From: Flavobacterium sp. Sd200
GTDB taxonomy: Bacteria; Bacteroidota; Bacteroidia; Flavobacteriales; Flavobacteriaceae
Direction: 5' to 3'
DNA: 64,000 bases
Assembly (NCBI RefSeq): GCF_009826935.1
Contig: NZ_WUMN01000001.1
Span: 930,001-994,000, forward strand
Within the stretch, counting starts at the first letter, position 1. Every line of letters begins with the position of its first letter. Under the pieces are notes generated by a model, which was not told the origin of the DNA, made no database searches, and saw only the letters and a program-made list of their open reading frames with translations. A program made the translations under genes and the position numbers. Below, one piece after another: positions 45,010 to 52,786 of this stretch.

Positions 45010-45965
45010 ATTTTTAGTGCTTTAAACGGTGCATAATCTGTTGCTTTTATATAACCCTGCTGTGTAATGAGATAAGCTTCAAAATCAAAATGGGCTTTTA
45101 ATTCGGTTGTAACGGCTTCAAAGTTTTCTTCATTGATGCTAAATAATGCCGTAGACAGGACATCGCTCAAAAAGGCACTTTTGCAAATAATACCAACCTG
45201 TATGTTTGCCGAAGGATTGCCTGTTTTAGCGTTGATTATATGCCCGTATTTTTTGCCGTCTATAGTTATAAACCCCGATATGGCTGCTGATAAAGAGAAA
45301 CTGGCATTGGAAATATTAATATTGCCGAGCTTTTCATCTTTTTTAAAAGGATGAGGCAAGTTTATGTCTCTTGGTACATATTGACCCTTGTTAATTGAAT
45401 ATATAGTACTTCCTCCGGCATTTATAACACCATTGGTCACTCCTTCTTCAATAAGTTGTTTTACCAATACATCTACTGCAAAAGCTTTTATAAAAGAACC
45501 TGTAATTATTTCCTGATCTTTACCGATCATTACTTTTAAACCATCCAGTTTTATTTTAGTATGATCAACCTTACTGATCGCCTTTTGTAATTGTTCTTTT
45601 AAAGGAACAATACTCGAACCGTTATTGTAAAATCCCCAAAGCCTTAGCAGAGGCATTACAGTAATATCATAGGCACCATTGCATATCTCACTTATTTTAG
45701 AAATACTTTGAAGCATTATTGCTGTGTTCTCATCAATATCAGTCCAATGTCCTGCGTTGGTGTTTATATTATTAAATATAGAGCCCTCTGTATATGAATT
45801 ATACTGTTTGTCAATATATTCAAGCAGCGCAAAACCACGCTCTAATATACTTTCATGACAGTCAGCAGGTATTTTTATCCTGATGTTACAATGAAACAGT
45901 TTCCTGGTTTGTGATAGGTAAGTGTTATTGGCTGTCTGTGGCATCTTCGTCGGTATCTGTTTCAA
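45006..45965 (-). CDS. apbE: FAD:protein FMN transferase (ApbE family), cytoplasmic form
   Basis: This 319-residue ApbE homologue attaches FMN to Thr/Ser of target proteins. GSFIKAFAVDV, NAGGSTIYSI, YGHIINAKTGNPS and the metal-binding Asp in FLSDVLSTALF are visible. There is no signal peptide or lipobox, unlike periplasmic ApbE proteins, so it probably acts in the cytoplasm or before export. It overlaps the upstream small gene by 41 bp and the RnfC start by 4 bp. Confidence 0.87.
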   Translation of the reverse strand: MKQIPTKMPQTANNTYLSQTRKLFHCNIRIKIPADCHESILERGFALLEYIDKQYNSYTEGSIFNNINTNAGHWTDIDENTAIMLQSISKISEICNGAYDITVMPLLRLWGFYNNGSSIVPLKEQLQKAISKVDHTKIKLDGLKVMIGKDQEIITGSFIKAFAVDVLVKQLIEEGVTNGVINAGGSTIYSINKGQYVPRDINLPHPFKKDEKLGNINISNASFSLSAAISGFITIDGKKYGHIINAKTGNPSANIQVGIICKSAFLSDVLSTALFSINEENFEAVTTELKAHFDFEAYLITQQGYIKATDYAPFKALKI

Positions 45966-46245
45966 CTTTAGTTTTACCCTTCTTCAGTGCTTTAAAGTTG
46001 ATCTTGCCAACATTTACGACCTGAAAATAAAATTCAGGATTTTTCCATTTCTTTGTAACAGAATCATATTGAAGTTTTTGACTGTCAAACTGCTGGTTAA
46101 GAACTTCTTTTTGTATCTTTAATAAATCCTGCTGTTTTTGTATTTCTGCACGTTCTTCCTGAAGTTCATCCCAAAGATCACGATTGCCAAAAATCAGCAG
46201 TCCAACTCCCAGAATATACAAGAAAACCGGTTTTACTTTCATCAT
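45925..46245 (-). CDS. small single-TM coiled-coil protein heading the Rnf-like operon
   Basis: I chose Met at 46245 (MMKVKPVFLYILGVGLLIFG); the longer reading to 46275 adds a positively charged stretch with no support. The 106-residue protein has one TM helix (about 5-20), a Gln/Glu-rich coiled coil (about 25-60) and an acidic tail. I recognise no family. Its stop lies inside the ApbE gene, so the two are co-translated. Confidence 0.62.
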   Translation of the reverse strand: MMKVKPVFLYILGVGLLIFGNRDLWDELQEERAEIQKQQDLLKIQKEVLNQQFDSQKLQYDSVTKKWKNPEFYFQVVNVGKINFKALKKGKTKVETDTDEDATDSQ

Positions 46246-46367
46246 TGTGATTTTGCCTTTTGGGTAAAAATACATATTTATGCTTTTTTTTGAAGCAATT
46301 AAGTGATGTATTTAATTGGTCATTGGAGAAAGCAATAAGCGAATGAATTAAAGAACACTCAATAAAA

Positions 46368-46397
46368 AAGCCGTCTGAAAAAGTTTCCAGACGGCTT
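46368..46397 (-). terminator. terminator of ettA
   Basis: AAGCCGTCTG (46368-46377) and CAGACGGCTT (46388-46397) form a perfect 10-bp stem. On the minus strand TTTTTATT follows. Confidence 0.75.
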
Positions 46398-46419
46398 GAA
46401 ATCTAAATAGGGTTACCAA

Positions 46420-48114
46420 TTAACCACGTATAAGTTTTTTATATTTAATTCGCTTAGGAGTTAGATCACCTCCAAGGCGTTTTTTACGATTCTCTTCATA
46501 TTCAGAGAAGCTGCCTTCAAAAAAGTACACTTCAGAATCGCCTTCAAAAGCAAGAATGTGTGTACATATCCTGTCAAGAAACCACCTGTCGTGACTGATT
46601 ACTACTGCACAGCCTGCAAAATTTTCAAGACCTTCTTCAAGAGCTCGAAGTGTATTAATGTCAAGGTCGTTTGTAGGTTCATCCAGTAACAGCACGTTGC
46701 CTTCTTCTTTAAGAGTCATTGCAAGGTGCAGCCTGTTGCGCTCTCCACCCGAAAGTGTAGCAACTTTTTTGTTTTGGTCACTTCCGCCAAAATTAAAACG
46801 GCTAAGGTAGGCACGGCTGTTTACCTGGCGTCCGCCCATCATTATAAGTTCCTGGCCATCGCAAAAGTTCTCCCAAATCGATTTCTCAGGATTAATATTT
46901 GCATGGCTCTGGTCTACATAAGCAATTTTTACAGTATCACCTACTTCAAACTCACCTTTATCAGGTTGTAGTTCGTTCATTATCATTTTAAATATGGTGG
47001 TTTTACCGGCACCGTTTGGCCCAATTATACCCACAATACCTGCCTGTGGTAACCTAAAGTTCAGGTTATCATACAATACTTTTTCTCCAAAAGCTTTTGC
47101 TACGCTTTTAGCCTCAATAACATTGGTTCCAAGCCTAGGGCCATTAGGTATATATATTTCCAGTTTCTCGTCAAGCTCTTTCTGATCTTCGTTTAGTAGC
47201 TTGTCATAGTTTTGTAAACGGGCTTTTTGCTTCGTCTGGCGGCCTTTAGCACCCTGACGTACCCAGTCAAGCTCGCGCTCAAGAGTTTTGCGGCGTTTAG
47301 AGGCAGTCTTCTCTTCCATTTCTAAACGCTTAGCTTTTTGGTCAAGCCAGGACGAGTAGTTTCCTTTCCATGGAATACCCTCTCCCCTGTCTAACTCAAG
47401 TATCCAGCCAGCAACGTTATCAAGAAAATAACGGTCGTGAGTAACGGCAATTACTGTACCTGCATAGTGCTGTAAGTGCTGTTCTAACCACAATACACTC
47501 TCAGCATCAAGGTGGTTGGTAGGCTCATCTAACAATAAAACATCTGGTTGTTGCAACAATAAACGACAAAGTGCCACACGTCTTTTCTCCCCACCCGAAA
47601 GAACACTTATAGGGGTGTCAGGTTCCGGTGTACGAAGGGCATCCATGGCAATTTCAAGTTTAGTATCAAGTTCCCACGCATTGGATGCGTCTATCTGATC
47701 CTGCAGCACAGCCTGGCGTTCCATCAGTTTATCCATTTTATCAGGATTCTCATAAACTTCCGGGTCGCCAAAACTGTCGTTTATTTTATTGAACTCGTCA
47801 AGCAATGCAACCGTTTCGGCTACACCCTCACGCACAATTTCAATAACTGTTTTAGTTTCGTCAAGTTTAGGTTCCTGCTCAAGATAGCCCACGGTATATC
47901 CGGGAGCAAATACCACATCACCCTGATAGTTTTTATCCTGACCTGCAATAATTTTTAATAAGGATGATTTACCCGATCCGTTTAGACCAAGGATACCAAT
48001 TTTTGCTCCGTAAAAGAAGCTAAGGTATATATCTTTAAGTACAGGTTTATTTGCGCCGGGATAGGTCTTGCCTAACTTCGACATCGAGAATATTACTTTC
48101 TTATCGTCTGACAT
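46420..48114 (-). CDS. ettA: energy-dependent translational throttle protein (ABC-F)
   Basis: This 564-residue cytoplasmic ABC-F protein has two ATPase domains. The first has GLNGSGKSSLLKI, LSGGEKRRVALCRLL and LLLDEPTNHLD. The second has GPNGAGKTTIFKM, LSGGERNRLHLAMTL and LLLDEPTNDLD. A charged interdomain linker (about 250-300) holds the tRNA-interaction arm. EttA gates the first elongation step according to energy state. Length and the linker fit EttA rather than Uup or antibiotic-resistance ABC-F proteins. Confidence 0.93.
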   Translation of the reverse strand: MSDDKKVIFSMSKLGKTYPGANKPVLKDIYLSFFYGAKIGILGLNGSGKSSLLKIIAGQDKNYQGDVVFAPGYTVGYLEQEPKLDETKTVIEIVREGVAETVALLDEFNKINDSFGDPEVYENPDKMDKLMERQAVLQDQIDASNAWELDTKLEIAMDALRTPEPDTPISVLSGGEKRRVALCRLLLQQPDVLLLDEPTNHLDAESVLWLEQHLQHYAGTVIAVTHDRYFLDNVAGWILELDRGEGIPWKGNYSSWLDQKAKRLEMEEKTASKRRKTLERELDWVRQGAKGRQTKQKARLQNYDKLLNEDQKELDEKLEIYIPNGPRLGTNVIEAKSVAKAFGEKVLYDNLNFRLPQAGIVGIIGPNGAGKTTIFKMIMNELQPDKGEFEVGDTVKIAYVDQSHANINPEKSIWENFCDGQELIMMGGRQVNSRAYLSRFNFGGSDQNKKVATLSGGERNRLHLAMTLKEEGNVLLLDEPTNDLDINTLRALEEGLENFAGCAVVISHDRWFLDRICTHILAFEGDSEVYFFEGSFSEYEENRKKRLGGDLTPKRIKYKKLIRG

Positions 48115-48169
48115 TTTTTAAATGTTTATTTTGTTTAAAGTTTCAGGTTTATTTTAAAGTTGATTGCTG

Positions 48170-48349
48170 CTATACGCGCCCTTTAAGCGCATTGAAAACC
48201 CACGCAATAGCAAAAAAGCCCACACCTACGGCTGCAAAACCATATCCGGCAACTTCCGTATATTTAAATGCACCAAGCCCTACCAACAGCAATCCCATCA
48301 ATATCATTATAAAGGTAGCCCATCCCAGCACAGTATTTTTATTCATCAT
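48170..48349 (-). CDS. CAL67264-type small membrane protein
   Basis: A 59-residue gene, short enough to be missed by length cut-offs. Reading the minus strand from ATG at 48349 gives MMNKNTVLGWATFIMILMG, a second TM and the ending AIAWVFNALKGRV. I recognise this as the CAL67264 family of flavobacterial two-TM proteins. It lies 55 bp upstream of ettA on the same strand. Function unknown. Confidence 0.8.
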   Translation of the reverse strand: MMNKNTVLGWATFIMILMGLLLVGLGAFKYTEVAGYGFAAVGVGFFAIAWVFNALKGRV

Positions 48350-48423
48350 CTTCGTTTCTGTTATTTAAAAAGCAAATATCGGTAAGTTTTAATTATTTGT
48401 AAAACACATAACCTTAAAGTGTG

Positions 48424-49257
48424 TTAAGCTTTTACAAGATAAATTCCGTCTTCTTTAATTTCAATAAGTTTTTGTTTGTAGAGTGTTCCTATAGCCTTTT
48501 TAAAAGCCTTTTTACTCATTTTAAGCACCGTTTTAATATCTTCCGGATGACTATCATCATTTAAACGAAGAAAGCCTCGGCTTGCCCTCAATTCATCGAG
48601 TATTTTTTCGGCATTGGGTTCAATGCTTTCAAAACCGGGTTTTTGCAGGCTTACATCAATTTTTTTATCCGCGCGAATGGCTTTTATATATCCGGTAATA
48701 CGGTCGCCTGTATGCAGGTCATCATACACTTCATTAGTATATAGCAGACCTTTATGACGTTCGTTTATTATTACGTTTATTCCAAGATCTGTAATGTGAG
48801 ATACTATAAGGTCTACTTCCTCGCCTATTTCAAGTGTTATATCATCATTTTTAAGAAACTGGCTCAGCTTGCTCGAACCCACAAGGCGGTTAGATTTTTC
48901 ATCTAAGAACATGTGTATAAGATAACGCTTGCCTTTTTCCATTGGGCGTGCCTGTTCTTTAAAAGGCACAAAGAGGTCTTTTTCAAGCCCCCAGTTCATA
49001 AAAGCCCCAAATTTATTGGTATAGCTCACACGCAGCAACGCAAACTCATTAAGATAAATATAAGGCTCTAAAGTAGTGGCAACCAAACGTTCTTCGTGGT
49101 CAAGGTAAACAAAAACGGTCATTTCATCACCTATTTCAAATTCCTTGGGCACATATTTGTTGGGCAGCAGTACATCATCTTTACCATCGCTTAAATAAAT
49201 GCCCACACTTGTATCCCTGGCAACTTTAAGGGTGTTGTATTTTCCTAATTCGATCAT
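48424..49257 (-). CDS. CvfB-like S1 RNA-binding protein
   Basis: I start at 49257 (MIELGKYNTLKVARDTSVG), where homologues begin; an in-frame ATG at 49287 adds ten unrelated residues. The 277-residue protein has tandem S1-like domains (about 5-60, 65-130, 145-210) and a C-terminal winged-helix (about 215-275; DIKTVLKMSKKAFKKAIGTL). CvfB proteins bind RNA and influence virulence or stress genes in Firmicutes. Confidence 0.85.
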   Translation of the reverse strand: MIELGKYNTLKVARDTSVGIYLSDGKDDVLLPNKYVPKEFEIGDEMTVFVYLDHEERLVATTLEPYIYLNEFALLRVSYTNKFGAFMNWGLEKDLFVPFKEQARPMEKGKRYLIHMFLDEKSNRLVGSSKLSQFLKNDDITLEIGEEVDLIVSHITDLGINVIINERHKGLLYTNEVYDDLHTGDRITGYIKAIRADKKIDVSLQKPGFESIEPNAEKILDELRASRGFLRLNDDSHPEDIKTVLKMSKKAFKKAIGTLYKQKLIEIKEDGIYLVKA

Positions 49258-49417
49258 TATTGCAGTATTGAAGCTGCAAATGTACAAAGAATAGCAACAG
49301 GAATTATTAGGTTGCCACAGAGAATAAATTTGAATAAACAGCCTTACACTATTGCCTAAACTAATCTTTTGTAATTATGCTTAGGAGCGGCATGTATTAT
49401 TTTTTAATTTAGCTGCC

Positions 49418-50182
49418 ATGTTAAAGGTAGTAATTATAGGTTCGGGCAATGTGGCACAGCATCTCATAAAGGCATTAGATGTAGCCAAAAATGTACAGTT
49501 GGTACAGGTTTATGCACGAAATCCTGAAAGTTTAAACTACCTACTTCCTATAGATAAAATAACTAATTCGTTTAGCGAATTGAAGGATGCGGATGTTTAT
49601 ATTATTGCCGTTAGCGATAATGTTATTGCGCAGGTTTCGGCTCAATTGCCATTTAATGATAAATTAGTGGTACATACATCGGGCAGCACAGGCTTAGAGC
49701 AAATACAGGGCAATAATCGCCGTGGTGTATTTTATCCATTACAAACATTCTCTAAAAATAAGGAGATAGACTTCAGTACTGTTCCGCTATGCCTGGAAAG
49801 CGAGTTTGAAAGTGATTATGCTATACTGCAAACGCTGGCACATGCGCTTTCTAATAGTGTCTACCAAATAAATTCTGCACAAAGGCAATCGTTGCATGTT
49901 GCCGCAGTATTTGCCTGCAACTTTGTAAACCACCTTTATAAAATTGGTAACGATGTTTGTAATGAAAAGAATATACCGTTCGGTATCCTTAAACCTTTAA
50001 TACAGGAAACCGCCGATAAAATAAACTATTTAAGTCCGTTAGAGGCACAAACAGGGCCTGCTGTGCGTAACGATACGGCAACATTACAGCGCCATCTTAA
50101 TTTTTTAGAGGACGAAAATCAAAAAGAAATTTATACACTTTTAACCCAATCGATACAAAAAGCACATGAGCAAAAGCTATAA
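49418..50182 (+). CDS. Rossmann-fold DUF2520 protein
   Basis: The 254-residue protein has an N-terminal NAD(P)-binding fold (VVIIGSGNVAQHLIKAL) and a C-terminal helical DUF2520 domain (about 130-250; HVAAVFACNFVNHLYKIG). It resembles pyrroline-5-carboxylate reductase/F420-dependent oxidoreductases. The substrate is unknown. It heads a tightly packed plus-strand run to 56.3 kb; its stop overlaps the next start by 17 bp. Confidence 0.85.
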   Translation: MLKVVIIGSGNVAQHLIKALDVAKNVQLVQVYARNPESLNYLLPIDKITNSFSELKDADVYIIAVSDNVIAQVSAQLPFNDKLVVHTSGSTGLEQIQGNNRRGVFYPLQTFSKNKEIDFSTVPLCLESEFESDYAILQTLAHALSNSVYQINSAQRQSLHVAAVFACNFVNHLYKIGNDVCNEKNIPFGILKPLIQETADKINYLSPLEAQTGPAVRNDTATLQRHLNFLEDENQKEIYTLLTQSIQKAHEQKL

Positions 50183-50693
50183 AGAAATAATGAATGATAT
50201 TACCACATTTGTTTTTGATGTGGATGGGGTACTTACCGATGGTACTATACATATTGCACCAAATGGCGAAATGCTGAGAAACATGAACATTCGCGATGGA
50301 TATGCCATGAAAGCCGCTGTAGAAAATGGTTATACAGTATGCATTATATCGGGTGGATTAAACGAAGGTGTTCGCATACGCCTGCGAAACTTAGGCATTA
50401 CAGATATTTATTTGGGAGTAGCTAACAAAGTGGAGACTTTTGATGAGTTTACGGATATTTACAATATTAAGCCTGAACAGGTGTTGTATATGGGAGATGA
50501 CATTCCTGACTATCATGTAATGAAGTTAGTTGGATTGCCTACCTGTCCGCAAAATGCTGCACCCGAGATCAAGGGAATAAGTAAATATATATCACACATT
50601 AAAGGAGGCGAAGGCTGCGTGCGCGATGTTATTGAACAGGTTATGAAAGTTCAGGGCAAATGGATGGAGCATTTTAATGCCCGTTACGACTAA
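50166..50693 (+). CDS. kdsC: KdsC-like HAD-IIIA phosphatase (KDO-8-phosphate phosphatase)
   Basis: A cap-less 175-residue HAD enzyme with FVFDVDGVLTDGTI, ISGG, an RLRNLGI segment and MGDDIPDYHVM. KdsC releases phosphate from KDO-8-P in LPS core synthesis; the FDVDGVLTDG motif and length fit. No other kds gene is nearby, so the substrate is family-based inference. Confidence 0.85.
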   Translation: MSKSYKEIMNDITTFVFDVDGVLTDGTIHIAPNGEMLRNMNIRDGYAMKAAVENGYTVCIISGGLNEGVRIRLRNLGITDIYLGVANKVETFDEFTDIYNIKPEQVLYMGDDIPDYHVMKLVGLPTCPQNAAPEIKGISKYISHIKGGEGCVRDVIEQVMKVQGKWMEHFNARYD

Positions 50694-50750
50694 TAAAAAA
50701 GAGATTTCAGATAAAAAGATAAGAGACTGTAGTTAACAGATAGATTAAAA

Positions 50751-51653
50751 ATGAAACTGATAAAATTGTTTGGCCTGCAAAATGTGTTATTGCTGGCATT
50801 AGGCATGTTTATTTTTAAATATGGCTTTTTAGATTTGCAGGCGGGTACTGATTTGGCTCTTAACCAGTGGCAATATGGGCTGATGGTTTTAGCCTTTATG
50901 CTTATTGCTGCAGGTGGTGCTTTTATTAATAATGTTGCAGGAGTAGGAAAAGAGAATACCACAAAATACTCAGAGTCTACGGCTTATAATATTTACATTG
51001 CCCTTACTTTGGTTGGCGTTGGTCTTGGCTATTATATAGCCAATTTTACAGGTAGACCAATGTTTTCAGGAGTATTTATTGCCGGGGCTGCTACATTATA
51101 TATTTATGCTACAAGCCTTAAACAAACCATATTGGTAAGCAATATCCTTATTGCACTAACCATAGCTTTGCCATTTGTTGCCATTGGAGTGTTTACATTG
51201 TTCCCTATGCTGGCCGACCATAACCGTGTACTACTGGCAACATTATTTGACCTTATGTTGGACTATGCTCTTTTTGTATTTGCAATTGGGCTGCTTATTA
51301 CTATGGTAAAAGATCTTGCAACAATTGATGAAGATTATAATGCCGGTATAACCACCCTGCCCATAGCACTTGGCAGGGCACGTGCACTTAAAGTAGCTCT
51401 TGCTTTTACCATTGTACCTTTATTAATGTTGTTTTATTATGGTAATAAATATATTATCGACCTCACAATATCATTGGGTTACGGTTTGTTGTTCATTGCG
51501 GGGCCGTTGGTATATTTTATACTAAAAGGCTGGAGTGCCAAAACGCAAAAAGACTTTATTCATTTAGAAACGGTGCTAAAAATTGCATTGTTCTTTACGT
51601 TGTTATCAATCACGGTTATAACCTTAAATATACAGTACAATGCTAAAGGATAA
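50751..51653 (+). CDS. UbiA-family prenyltransferase homologue with degenerate first Asp motif
   Basis: The 300-residue integral membrane protein has about nine TM helices. It keeps the second Asp-rich loop (KDLATIDEDYNAGITTLPI; Asp188, Asp193, Asp195). At the first loop, where active enzymes have NDxxDxxxD, it reads NNVAGVGKENTTKYSES (from residue 60), with no Asp and a shorter loop. That loop normally binds Mg-pyrophosphate, so activity is doubtful. Flavobacterial relatives are often named geranylgeranylglycerol-phosphate geranylgeranyltransferase. It overlaps the Maf gene by 14 bp. Confidence 0.8.
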   Translation: MKLIKLFGLQNVLLLALGMFIFKYGFLDLQAGTDLALNQWQYGLMVLAFMLIAAGGAFINNVAGVGKENTTKYSESTAYNIYIALTLVGVGLGYYIANFTGRPMFSGVFIAGAATLYIYATSLKQTILVSNILIALTIALPFVAIGVFTLFPMLADHNRVLLATLFDLMLDYALFVFAIGLLITMVKDLATIDEDYNAGITTLPIALGRARALKVALAFTIVPLLMLFYYGNKYIIDLTISLGYGLLFIAGPLVYFILKGWSAKTQKDFIHLETVLKIALFFTLLSITVITLNIQYNAKG

Positions 51654-52233
51654 ATTAAAAAACTATAGGCTCGTGCTTGCTTCGGGATCACCAAGAAGGC
51701 AACAGTTTTTGCGTGACCTTGATGTAGATTTTGAAATTAGGGTTAAGGATGTAGAAGAAATTTATCCGGACTATTTACAGGGCACTGAAATAACTGATTT
51801 TTTAGCACTACTGAAGGCGAAAGCTTTAGATAATACACTTTCTGAGAACGAAATTGCTATTACCAGCGATACTATTGTTTGGCATCAAAATAAAGCTTTG
51901 GGGAAACCAAAAGATTATGATGATGCATTTGGCATACTGCGTTCGCTTTCGGGTAAAACACATGAGGTAATTACATCAGTATGCATAAAAAGCATTAACA
52001 AAACAGATGTTTTTAATGAAACTACAAGGGTTACTTTTAATAACCTATCGGATGGTGAAATAAAATATTATCTTGATAATTATAAACCATTTGATAAAGC
52101 AGGAGCCTATGGCATACAGGAATGGATAGGTTTGGTAGCCATTGCCAAGATAGAAGGCTCCTATGCCAATGTTGTAGGCATGCCGGTAGACAAAGTTTAC
52201 CAATATTTATGTAAATTTACAGAAAGCCTATAA
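51640..52233 (+). CDS. Maf-family nucleotide pyrophosphatase
   Basis: This 197-residue enzyme shows the Maf signature near its start (LASGSPRRQQFLRDL), the catalytic Asp region ITSDTIVW, LGKPKDYDDAF and the GAYGIQEW segment. Maf proteins hydrolyse dTTP/UTP or modified nucleotides and affect septum formation. It overlaps the UbiA-like gene by 14 bp and precedes the MscS gene by 2 bp. Confidence 0.9.
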   Translation: MLKDKLKNYRLVLASGSPRRQQFLRDLDVDFEIRVKDVEEIYPDYLQGTEITDFLALLKAKALDNTLSENEIAITSDTIVWHQNKALGKPKDYDDAFGILRSLSGKTHEVITSVCIKSINKTDVFNETTRVTFNNLSDGEIKYYLDNYKPFDKAGAYGIQEWIGLVAIAKIEGSYANVVGMPVDKVYQYLCKFTESL

Positions 52234-52235
52234 AT

Positions 52236-52763
52236 ATGTTGGATACAGAGTATAACAGAGAAATTTTGCGTACCCTAATAGTGGTGCTTTCCTTTGTACT
52301 CATCAATTTTTCGGTAAAAAAACTCACCCGAAAATATGCTAAAGGAGTACATTTATCTGAACATCGCACTAACTTAATATCCAAATATATAGACTTTTTT
52401 ATGTTCGCCCTCATCTGCATTATAATATTTGCAGTTTGGGGTATTAAGTCTGACGATGTTTTTGGATTTATTGGCACCACCCTAACCATAATTGGTGTTG
52501 CTTTTTTTGCACAATGGTCTATACTAAGCAACATTACCTCAGGCATCATTATGTTCTTTACATTCCCTTTCAGGATAGGAGATGTAATACGCATACACGA
52601 TAAAGATTTTCCTATAGAAGCTCAGATAGAAGACATAAAAACATTCCATACTATTTTGCGTAACCGCGAAGGTGAGCTTATTACCTATCCAAACAGCCTG
52701 CTTTTGCAAAAGGGCGTAAGCATTGTACCCATAAAGCAGGACGATAAAGAATTTTTTGATTAA
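52236..52763 (+). CDS. short MscS-family mechanosensitive channel
   Basis: The 175-residue protein has three TM helices. The pore-lining third helix (about 75-105) and the MscS beta-domain signature (FTFPFRIGDVIRIHD) are present. It ends soon after the beta domain (TYPNSLLLQKGVSIV), without the C-terminal alpha/beta vestibule of E. coli MscS. It may be a minimal channel. It lies within the same compact operon. Confidence 0.85.
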   Translation: MLDTEYNREILRTLIVVLSFVLINFSVKKLTRKYAKGVHLSEHRTNLISKYIDFFMFALICIIIFAVWGIKSDDVFGFIGTTLTIIGVAFFAQWSILSNITSGIIMFFTFPFRIGDVIRIHDKDFPIEAQIEDIKTFHTILRNREGELITYPNSLLLQKGVSIVPIKQDDKEFFD

Positions 52764-52786
52764 AGGCCAAAGCCTTATTTTGTATT

